From positions 67,521,291 through 67,585,290 of the forward strand of contig CM069454.1 in assembly GCA_035610835.1 (NCBI GenBank): a stretch of DNA of 64,000 nucleotides. Reading direction: 5' to 3'. Positions 54,770-64,000 of this stretch are shown one piece after another. Source of the stretch: Ophiura sarsii. Taxonomy: Eukaryota; Echinodermata; Ophiuroidea; Amphilepidida; Ophiuridae. Positions within the stretch are counted from its first letter, which is position 1, and each line of letters begins with the position of its first letter. The notes beneath the pieces are model-generated. The model did no database searches. It saw nothing but the letters and a program-made list of their open reading frames with translations, and had not been told where the DNA came from. The translations under genes and the position numbers were made by a program.

Positions 54770-55110
54770 TTGGACACCCTGTATAATAAAATTTAAATGA
54801 ATTGTACCTTTCCCTACCAGAAAGGTATGTTCATAAACCTTCATTTAATACATTTTTGTCAAACTGTCTACACAGAATATATAGGGTTTTTTTATGTGAA
54901 AATTGACACATTTTGATCACCCTGTATTATCGTTTCACAATTATTTAACCCTACAAATAATATATGCCTTTGGCTTCTCAAATCTTGGGTTCAATATCTA
55001 TTTCAATGCACTATGTTTAAATTAGGAAGCATACAGTAAATTACATTTCATAGTAACATTTCTTTTGTTACACCCTATATATTTCCTAAGTCACCCTGTA
55101 TACTGGAACA
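54770..55110 (-). repeat. Cluster of CAGGGTG-type motifs
   Basis: ACACCCTGTATAATAAAAT, TCACCCTGTATTATCG, ACACCCTATATATTTC and TCACCCTGTATACTGG occur at 54774, 54919, 55071 and 55091. The same motif type is found at 18973-19690, 43794 and 57620-57970. Confidence 0.7.
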
Positions 55111-55319
55111 AACACTAGATATTCACGATCCTAGATATCTCAGCGTTCTAACAATGTATAATTTTGCACACTTTGGATTTATACTTTTTGAGTTATTAGG
55201 CTTAGAGCATTATCACATGTAATTTTTGTCAAATGTATGCATGTGACGCAATAGGGTCCCAACTTAATAAATGTGACCATTTACTATTTAACAAACTATT
55301 GACAATCTTATACATGGAC

Positions 55320-56040
55320 TTAAGTCAAGGGTGTGCCCATGTTTATGTGTAGGGCCATTCACCAGTTGACAAAACCCGGCTCCTTCAATGATAGCAAGGA
55401 AGCGAGCAACATTAGGCTTTGTTATAGTAGATCAACGTGGAAGTTAAATTCTCCAAGTATTACTTCCTTGCCGGACAAAGAGTTGATATGGATCAGAAAG
55501 TCCTCAAACTCCGACAAAAATTGGGGTATTTTAAATCCGTTTTCTGTAGATGGAGGGGGTCTGTAGATGAGCACATAATAAATGTTCCATTTTGCATCTG
55601 AGATGATAATATGCTCAAAAGAAACAGAGTTAAAAGTAGTTGGAATTATTTGAAGTTTAAGTTCTTGCCTAAACACAGCTCCTAGCCCACCATGGTTGTC
55701 TCCGCTTGGTCGAGGCGCATTTAGAAAACCATATCCGAGTGGGCACAATTCACCAATAACCAAGTTATGTGAGTCTGAAAGCCATGTTTTCACTAGAAAA
55801 AGGATATCCATGTTATGATAAATAACATAATCTGAACAGGTTGTTGTTTTTAACTGAACGTGTATTCCATAAACCAATTGTGAGGAATTCAGAGTTTTCA
55901 GATCTTTTTTCTCTTATTCTTCTACCACCACGTTTCCCCCCTCGCTTTTGCCATCGTTTATGAGTCTTTTTTGTCTGAAATTGGGTTTTAGGATGGTCAG
56001 TGAAATGGGTTAAACATGGTTGCTTCAGCAAGTTTAAAGA
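55320..56040 (-). mobile_element. CR1/L2-like LINE, endonuclease part, decayed
   Basis: Frames give IGLWNTRSVKNN, FLVKTWLSDSHN (a Glu-to-Lys change at the catalytic E-T-W-L position), HGGLGAVFRQEL, YVLIYRPPPS and GEFNFHVD, the AP-like endonuclease motifs. A shift near 55420 is followed by a GPTHKHGHTLD-type end at about 55330. The lost catalytic Glu and shifts show decay. Confidence 0.75.
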
Positions 56041-56332
56041 GGCTAACGTTTTGTATGAATCAGCAGCCAGAGGGCAAACAGTAAAACTAGGGCACAGTTA
56101 GGGCACAATACTTGCAGATATAAAGCTGAATAGTGCAAAAGGTACTGAACAGTCAGATTTGTGACAGATGATATCACATCAGATCTATATATTACCTTTG
56201 TCCATATTGATTGAGTTATCGGGATAATTGTTGAAGTGGTAGTTAGTTGTTGATAGCATTGAATCAATAGCTGGCACTTGATCCCAGGTATCAGTGGCTT
56301 GAAAACAAGTGCATTTGCTATACAGTCATCAA

Positions 56333-56876
56333 AAAAAGTAACTATACAGGTAATAAATGGGCTTCTTACTCTAAAAATATGTATCCTACCTAAAAATATC
56401 AAATAATAAGGTTGTTGAAATATTCATCTTCTTTAATATGAGATATCGCACGCTAGGATCGGGTGATTATTAAGGAAATGACACTCCCCAATGTAAGGTG
56501 AAGTCCGATTTTCATTTTCACATTTTTATTTTCTACACGCGGACCCATCTACGGGTACCTTATCGATTACCGGAAGTGCAATTGGAGGATGCATGCGCAG
56601 TCGGCCGAATTGTTCCGATGGATCAATACGCCACACACACGCTACCTGTCATAACTCTCCACCGTGTTGAAATGTAAAACGTGAAAATGAAATTGTGACT
56701 TTACCATACATTTCAGATTGTGACTTCTTCAATATTCAACTGAACCTAGCGTGCAATATCTCATATTAAAGAAGATAAATTTCTCAACTTTATGATTTAA
56801 TATTTTTAGGTAGGATATATATTTTTAGAGTTAAAAGTCCATTTATTACCTGTATAGTTACTTTTTTTGATGACTG
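56333..56876. mobile_element. Palindromic TA-flanked MITE, 544 bp
   Basis: Arms of about 130 bp start CAGTCATCAAAAAAAGTAAC and end with the inverse, flanked by TA (56331-56332, 56877-56878). The arms share the family words of the 39932 element. The centre is non-coding. Confidence 0.8.
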
Positions 56877-56889
56877 TACTGCTGGACCA

Positions 56890-58220
56890 AACCTGTATGT
56901 AGTACTCTTGTGTAGTACCATGGGTTATCTATGGTAGTACCAAGCCCCTGGGAAGTGGGGTGCTGGGGTGCTGCAGGTCACAGGTCACTAATAGGTATAT
57001 CAAGTAAGGTGGGATCGTTTCAAAAAATCCTTAAAATCGTGATACGTGTCTCTATTTTAAATAGAAGTTGTCAAAAAAACATAACATTTTTGGTATCATA
57101 TTAAAGACAACTTATCCAGCTACCGAATAAAAAAAGAATTAAAGCCACATGTTTAGCAACAGTGAAGTTATCAATCTAAACGTCGAGTGAGTCAAGGGTG
57201 GGATCAGTGGACGAGGAGCCGGTGGATGAGGCGCCCATAGGTTTCTACACAAAATAGTGGAAAACTAGAACTTTTGAAATTGATGCCATTTTAAAATTAT
57301 ACATAGGAAAGTTTTCAAACTTCTCATATGTGTTAATAACATGTGCCTGCTACTATGAATAATAATATTGAATTGTTATCTAGACATTCTCTACTAGAAT
57401 ATGATGTTCAATTCAGGAAGTGTTTTAATGTAAAAACACACAGTTTTATTCATTTTATTGATTAAACAATGGCCAAATCGCAGTCTCTCTATTTCATTTG
57501 TGTGACTCTTCAGTCCTTTTCTACCCTGGGTAGTAAAACATTTAACTAAAAAAGCCAGAAGTGTTTCTTCACAGAATTGTTCATAGATTTATGAAAATTT
57601 TGCTATTTAGACCTATTTTGGACCACCCTGTATTTAAAATAAAAGGAACTTTAACGATATTCGTGTAGTTCATTTTGATAACCATTTTCTTTTAAATTAA
57701 ATAGTCCATGCTAACTTAATTTCATAGAATATTATATACAAACCTTCATTTTATTCATTATTTCATCATAATTTTAGACACCCTGTACTTTCCTGTGAAC
57801 ATTTTGGGCAAGGGATTCTTAGCAAATTTGGTAGCACCTTCTGCGGTTGTTCTGATTTTGGTGACTATCTTCAGCTAAACCCTAATTGTACAAACTATCA
57901 AAATATTTTGTGAGGAGCAAAAACGATCAACTTTTTTATGTTCCACCCTATACAAATTTTACACGCCCTGTATAATTTGATTCTCTTTTTTGCAAAAATG
58001 AAAAACCTTGATTCATAAGCTTTCCAACAATATATAGTTTGTGGGTCATTAAGTATGTAAAACTTAAGTGTTGTCCCGTTTAATCAGATTTGGTGCATTC
58101 CTCAACATTATTAGAAGTGAAACATTTTTTTGGACCAGTTTGTGACTTCTGACCTGCAGCGTTTTCTCTTTTCATAATCGTCTAATTGTGTGTGAAGTTA
58201 TGTAAACAAAAGTAATCTAA
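56890..58220. other. Intron 1 stretch with CACCCTGTA motifs
   Basis: No coding signal. CACCCTGTATTTAAAATAA (57624), ACACCCTGTACTTTC (57778) and CGCCCTGTATAATTTG (57964) recur at about 170 bp steps, like the 54770 cluster. Confidence 0.5.
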
Positions 58221-58225
58221 TTTTA

Positions 58226-58266
58226 GGGGGGGGGGGGGGGGGGGGAGGGGGGGGGAGGGGGGGGGG
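58226..58266 (+). repeat. 41-base G-rich run
   Basis: Only G with two single A interruptions; a strong G-quadruplex candidate. Confidence 0.95.
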
Positions 58267-58664
58267 CTTACTTTCTTTGACCCCTTTACATCTACACCTA
58301 CATATTTACTTAGAATAATTTCAATATTGTTATCGCGCCAAGATCCCTGTAACCTTGGGCAATGTGTGTACAGATACAGACCGGTACCCGGGATGATCCC
58401 CTTCCCCTGCCCTATACATGTAGTCTTATCGATAAAGGACTGCAACTTTGAGTGCCCAGGGTCAAGCGTTTACACGGGACCAACGGCTTAACGTGACTTA
58501 GCACTGGACCAGGCCAGAGACCCTATAACTATGGGACAAGTATCTCGAAGGCAAAGTCCCCCGTTTACTATGCTTAAATTGACGGAGGGTGGTTTTAGAG
58601 GGGGCGCACTATCATGGTCGTAGCAAACCAGACGACCTAAGACGTGGTGGATTTTATCGGCTCA

Positions 58665-59035
58665 AAACATGATTTGTGGCACAGAAATAGTACATCAATA
58701 ATCAAAAAAGCTGATTGTGATTTAGAGTAAAACTTATTTGCTTTGATGATAGCAGAATTTAGTTCTTATATGACACGAAACATTCAGAATTGGTTATTTG
58801 AAATTAATTTGTACGTGGAACATAATACGAATTATAAATTGTGGATGGCTTCGTCTGACAGTGACAGAGGAGGGGCGTGGCGTTATTTGTAATTAATGAA
58901 TATTGTAATTAGATCAGTTGGGAAAGACGTGTGAGGTCATGACTAGTCATGGTTGAATATTCATTCACAACGAATGATTGACAGTTTACGCTTAACTTCC
59001 GGAGGACGAACTTATAGAGTGCGCTATACTGTGAA
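58665..59035 (+). repeat. Diverged interspersed repeat, partner of 1930-2215 and 5010-5080
   Basis: It shares TGGCACAGAAAT, TTTGAAATTAATTT, TGGATGGCTTCGTCTG and AATGATTGACAGTT in this order with the left part of the window. Confidence 0.6.
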
Positions 59036-60954
59036 CAAAATCTCAACAATGGGCAGATAGGGTGTTACATCACCCTGACCGGGCTCGCTTATGTTCTCAT
59101 TTACCGATATTCCCGTTACTGACGTGGCCTACACTCGAGGCCTACACACACAAAAGGTAGCTTTTGCAACTTTTGAATTCGACCTTAACCCACTCAAGTG
59201 CCCATAAATCCGCCAAACAACATCGTAGCGCAACAAAAGAGGTGTCAACATGCGCAGAAGATAACTGTGAATCGAATTAATTGATTATGTGTTTGCATAC
59301 TATTTCAGGTTCTGATAAATCTGACCATTTGTAAGTGTTTAGATACTTTATTGGCGTAGTTTACATGCAGTACAGTCGTCTTAATTAAGATGCTAGGTGC
59401 ATATTGCATTTGATGGGTGCTATATGGCCGTGTGTTTTGAACTCGCCACCCTTACCGTTGCATGTCCAGATTTTTACATTTTACACCATCTGAGATTCGA
59501 ATTAGCATATCGCAATAACTATTTGTTCTACCTCATAAAAAGTATATATTTTCTGAACGGTTATCTCACAAGAAATCCAAATATGCTATTGGAATTTAGA
59601 TAAGACCTGATGGTAACATGTTGTGATTAAGAATGTTAAAAAATTATCGATTTTTTCATATTTTGATTTAAGCTCAATAATAATTGTATACCTATCCCAA
59701 TCATAATTTTACTGTGCATATTTAAGTTCCTCATGCAATTACCCATCAGAACATAATAGTTGTTAATGGTAAACATGTTGAAATATACTATATCGAGAAG
59801 TAAATGAGCACAAACGTTTAAATTTCATATTTATTAGAGTTTACAAGTATATATTTTTTTGGTATGCACCCTATCCTGATTTAAACGGCATTTTTGAATT
59901 CCCCTATTTGAGAGCTTTCCAAAAATGTATAATTTTGCTATCATCGGTTAAATATTTCTTTTGTTATAGTCATGTATGTAAAACCGATGAATTAGGGCAA
60001 GTTCACTGTGTAGCGAATAGGGAAAAAGCCAAGGACAACGCAATCGATTCATGATTACAATTGTTGCACAATAGTTGTCACATTTGTTGAAACAGCATCT
60101 TATAGAATATAAAATAATCTATAAAATGAGAGCAAAATCATGTTTGTACCATACAGGGATGAGGAGCTATAGTAAATTGAACGTAGAATTGGGAACATTT
60201 TCTATATACCCCATAGAGATTGCACACAGCGCCGCCGCCACCGCCGCCACCGCCACCACCCCTGACTTTCACAACATTATCAATCATATCTCAGCCAAAC
60301 ATTTATAGAAATTTCTGATTTATTAACACAATGTAGCTAGATAAATAGGCTTTCACATGACACCTCAACCATAGCTCTACCACATTTAGTTGTTGAGTTA
60401 ATAGAGAGAGATGGATGATTCGTCACCAAAAATGCAACGCCACCACCCTTTTTGGGTGGTGAGTTCAAAACACATGGCCATATTGTAGTGTGCTTAGGGA
60501 CTTTCCGAAATATGATTAAAACCATAGGTTGTGGTTGAAATGACCGTAAAATGGCGCACATTGCTAAGTTGGGACATTGGTGGTTTGGATTTGCGATCAA
60601 TATTACCATTTAAAGAATGCTTCAACTTATAACTATCACGGGTATTCCTTTGGTAGAGTTATTAGTTTATGAATTTGCAAATAACAAAGTACACCGTTTC
60701 TTATTTTATATAAAGACACTCGTCTACTTGTAGGACCCGAACGCCGTAATATTAGCGAATTCAAAGATACTCGCTGGCTACAGAAATCTGTGTAATGGCT
60801 AAAAAACAAAAATGCATTTTTGCCTTTTTTCTGAAATGTATTGGAGTTATTGATTATTATGACAAATTGTGGTATGTTTTAAAACATTTTGGCATAAAAT
60901 GTATTACGTCACAGACGTGTTTGAATAATGTTTCATCTCGATAAAGTGCTAAGT
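59036..60954. other. Intron 1 stretch, no gene seen
   Basis: AT-rich DNA with a (CCGCCA)n microsatellite at 60228-60259. Short ORFs lack motifs. Confidence 0.5.
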
Positions 60955-60957
60955 CAT

Positions 60958-61975
60958 TTGTTGGGGCAAGTGGTCCGAAGGGGTATGGGGCAACTGGTCC
61001 GCCTGCAAAAACTTAATGAAAATTGTAAAATTATTTTTGAAAATGAGTTGTTAATGTCAATAAAACTTGATTCGGTATTGAAATGTGAATAGAATATGAA
61101 ATAATTCACATTCTTTCTAGTTCTTAGACATTTTTGGGGTATTTTGGGTCTAATACCACTATTTCTGCTATTGATGGATTTCAATATGACATGAAATTGC
61201 TTTAGAATGGTTTAAAACCTTGGTATTATGAATTACATCTTTATTATATTTTGAATGGTGTCTGTAAAGGTATTTGCAATGACAAAATATCATGATTTAT
61301 GTATTTTATCCACTGCTTTTTGTGTATATTAACCGTTGGGTCATCATGGTCATATTGACTAACTTCCCTTTAACATGAAAAGTTGGCTAAATATCAAGAT
61401 GGTTTATTATAAGTACAAAATGATGATTTTATGAAGTAAATAAAATCATTAAAGAAAGGGGTATAGACAAATGTATGGGGCATCTGAATATCACAACCAT
61501 GTAACCATTTAACTAGGTTCATACCGTTTTATCTAATAAATGTGCAGTCGAAAATGTTGCTTGCTTTGTACACCATTAGTATACTGCTATTTACACGTTA
61601 ACCACGAAAACTGTATAAAACATGGGTTCATGAGACATGTATCCTTTTTACATGTTAAATAATATGGAAATGTGTTTGTAAAGAAAATACTGCCTAGTTT
61701 CCGTGTTGTCATTCACTGATTTCTGTGTATTCTAACCGCTGGAACATATAGGACCAGTTGCCCCACTGATGGGGTAACTGGTCCGTGCCAAGTAAAGTTT
61801 TCAGTTAGTGGTATACCGTAATTGGCCTTTTCTTGAGATATTTTTTAACATTGATTATATGATATATGTAAAGAGTTACATGGGTGATATTTTCATAGCA
61901 ATTCCATAAATATTTACACGAGCTTTAATCTTTTATATCATGAAATATGCTTAACCGGACCAGTTGCTCCATCCT
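60958..61975. repeat. 1 kb block bounded by GGGGCAACTGGTCCG words
   Basis: GGGGCAAGTGGTCCG and GGGGCAACTGGTCCG occur at 60962-61005. The inverse GGACCAGTTGCCCC plus a direct copy lie at 61752-61790, and CGGACCAGTTGCTCC at 61957-61971. It may be a non-autonomous transposon with imperfect inverted ends. Confidence 0.45.
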
Positions 61976-62147
61976 CCCCTACATGTCTACCATCTGAAGA
62001 AGCGGCAGACAGCATTAGTAGGAAGTAAGCCACCCAGAAGACACGTCCTAATTGTTCTCGTTTGGCTTTAAATTTAATCCTGCGGTTTTGAAGCATTAAC
62101 TACGCGGGTTTGATTATTTAACAACTACGGAACAATAGTGAACATAC

Positions 62148-62250
62148 CTTTCTTTGATGATGCCGAAACACCTGGCAACACAATAGCTGCAAGACAAAGG
62201 GCAATAACGCTTAAAACAAGGCGGATGCTACGCTCATTGGAATTCGCCAT
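62148..62250 (-). CDS. Secreted solute-binding-domain gene, exon 1 (signal peptide)
   Basis: The ATG at 62250 starts 34 codons plus one base, and donor GTATGT begins at 62147. Residues 10-30 (RLVLSVIALCLAAIVLPGVSA) form a classical signal peptide with a likely cut after VSA. Phase joins exon 2 at 44605 across a 17.5 kb intron. The reconstructed protein (seven exons, 285 residues so far) is a secreted, cysteine-containing protein of the bacterial family 3 solute-binding (periplasmic-binding-protein-like II) fold, the fold that also forms the ligand-binding core of glutamate receptors. There is no membrane segment after the signal. The ligand is unknown. A bacterial origin by transfer is possible, but the gene now has seven or more exons. 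Confidence 0.75.
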
Positions 62251-62990
62251 GACTCTACTGATCGAAGACTTGTTGCGTCACCAATTTCAACAGTTTTTTA
62301 CGGGTATAGACGCGGGTATAAGAATCATTAGGATTAAACTGTTGAACTTGCGGATAATTGGTTTTTACGGAACATTGATTATTGTGAATAGTAACTGGGA
62401 CCAGCCTAGTACGTTGTCGTTGTGGATGAGTGAATCATGATTGTCAAAATCAGCCTTTGCCCTGGCCTTGCGCCTGTACATAAATCATTTAGGTAGAAAT
62501 TCAGTTAAACTCCTGAAATCCTATGATAAATATCAGAATCATATTACAACTAAATTCTAATCAAATGTTGGCTTTATTGTAACTTTTACCTGAAATTAGA
62601 CATTATTAATACGGTGAGCATTTTATCATGCATAACATGGGGGGGGGGGGGGGGCTATTGCATGGCCATCCCCCATGGTCGAAAATTGGGAAGGGGATTT
62701 ACGCCTATGACATTTCCATGATTAGAATACTCTGTCCAATTATTCCGACTTATCCTGTATTCTCACACAAAATATCTGATCAATATCCTAAAAGGCCTCT
62801 GCACAATAATCATATACCCTCGGAATTGTTTGGAGCCTTAATGGGCAAAGGGACGGCTCTATAGTCCGAAGAGTCTATACTCTGATGTCGCTACCAGTAC
62901 GAAGGTTCTATAGTACGACGCATGTAAATTCACCATTCGCTAGTCCGAATCAGATAAAAGGTTCTTTAGTCCGGAAAAGGGGGGGGCACA

Positions 62991-63026
62991 GGGGGGGGGG
63001 GGGGCACAGCCCCCCCCCCCCCCCCC
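62991..63026. repeat. G14-CACAG-C17 hairpin
   Basis: A run of 14 G (62991-63004), CACAG, then 17 C (63010-63026): a pure G/C inverted repeat. Confidence 0.9.
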
Positions 63027-63039
63027 AGTTTGGTTTATC

Positions 63040-63089
63040 AGTCGGGGGAAACTAGTGCCAGTCGGGGGAAACTAGTGCCAGTCGGGGAC
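63040..63089 (+). repeat. 20-bp tandem repeat
   Basis: CAGTCGGGGGAAACTAGTGC occurs twice plus a partial third copy. Confidence 0.9.
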
Positions 63090-64000
63090 TGGGCCGTCGC
63101 TAGAGTATTTTTTGTGTTGGGAGGGGGTGTAATCCAAATAGACAAATAGTCGGCAAATTTGAACATGAAGTCGACAAATTCATGCATCAGGTTGTTAAAA
63201 AAAAAGGAAATGTTATATAGAAAAATGATGAAAACGCTCATAATTGTCCATTAGGTGTTTATTGTGCTGTTTTGTGACTGTGCGATTTTGTGACGGTGCG
63301 ATTTTTTTGACTGTGCGATTTTTTTAGACCGTGCGAATTTTTTTGACCGTGCGCCTTTTTTTTGACCGCCCCCCCCCCCCCCCCCACAATCATATTTTTT
63401 GTTCCTATTCAAACAAATAGGCTTAATATTTTTGATCCCCCCTGAATTGCCCAAACCACCAGAGTATTTATGAACGCTCCCTTAGATATCATTCCGACCG
63501 GTTTTCGTTTGAATTTAACCCCGTTTTAGCACGTTTGTAATCTTCAGATACTTAATAGTTTTAATAAAAAAACGCACGATTCAATACAATTTCATCAAAC
63601 TTAATCAAGTATCATTACCAACAATAGAGGGCAGCATACCAGTTTCCTGTACGGTACATGTACACTCATGACAATGCAAGCTTTTCAGGGAGCAGCCGGT
63701 GTGTGACACTATGTTAAACACAAATAATATGAAAATAATGTATTTATTTGATAAATATGGGTAGTAAATAACACACACTTACCCATTTAACATGAATAAT
63801 TAGGATATGTGGCCATGTATCCCTCCTCCCCTGGAATACGCCGGTGCCAGCAAGATAGGCCTATTATATGTGCCTCTATAGGCGATCTATATGCGATCTA
63901 TGGGGGGGGGGGGGGGGGGGGTGGGGGTCGGTCTTGAAAGCAAGTAATCATCACATTCATTTTCTTTCTTCAATTTTGTTAACGAACTTCAGGAGAGTAC

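Larger units (their letters stand above)
53236..55319. other. Non-coding DNA between two LINE halves
   Basis: It holds a partial MITE (53881-54120), a 14-base G run (54400-54413) and a cluster of CACCCTGTATA motifs (54770-55110). No coding motif was found. Confidence 0.5.
62251..64000. other. Upstream region of the host gene, repeat-rich
   Basis: No coding motif. It presumably holds the 5' UTR and promoter of the minus-strand gene, but no clear TATA or initiator was fixed. It has five long G or C runs, a 20-bp tandem repeat and degenerate GACCGTGCGATTTTTT repeats (63270-63365). Confidence 0.45.

Overview
The window looks like a piece of a large, repeat-rich nuclear genome of an invertebrate animal, probably marine. 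I cannot name the species. The evidence is one multi-exon gene with GT-AG introns and a signal-peptide exon, several animal-type LINE fragments, Ty3/gypsy-type and non-autonomous LTR elements, palindromic TA-flanked MITEs, tRNA-derived SINEs, a 5.9 kb satellite and many long poly-G/poly-C runs. No bacterial operon layout is present.

Layout. 1-1660 (minus): 5' part of a Ty3/gypsy-like retrotransposon, with an open gag-protease frame running off the window edge and a candidate LTR. 1661-5273: gene-free, with diverged repeats. 5274-9418 and 11578-18611: two blocks of an endogenous Polinton-like virus, separated by about 2.2 kb of AT-rich DNA without genes. They carry a fibre-like protein, a penton-like protein, a capsid-associated protein, an ankyrin-like repeat protein, a coiled-coil membrane protein, a double-jelly-roll-type major capsid protein, a packaging-ATPase stub, a small membrane protein, zinc-binding ORFs and two HNH endonuclease-like ORFs. 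Major capsid and fibre frames are open; most others carry frameshifts or stops, so this is a decaying insertion. I see no polymerase, helicase or integrase, so it is a structural-gene fragment.

18612-23678: gene-free repeats. 23679-62250 (minus): one secreted host gene encoding a bacterial-type family 3 solute-binding domain. I reconstruct seven exons with matching phases: 62148-62250 (signal peptide), 44521-44605, 40984-41036, 40340-40468, 37725-37924, 32804-32881 and 23679-23886. The terminal exon was not found. Its introns hold almost everything else in the right two thirds: a 5.29 kb non-autonomous LTR element with a 5-bp target duplication only 72 bp from a splice acceptor, three LINE 3' fragments, SINEs, MITEs, palindrome arrays, and in the 17.5 kb first intron a roughly 118-copy satellite with higher-order structure.

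How the parts relate. The viral genes form a virion-structure and packaging cassette with very short, AT-rich intergenic regions and small hairpins at gene ends. One HNH ORF is joined to the ATPase reading frame just after its P-loop. The host gene is unrelated to the virus, and its large size comes from repeat insertion. All functional names rest on motif recognition by eye; no database search was run.
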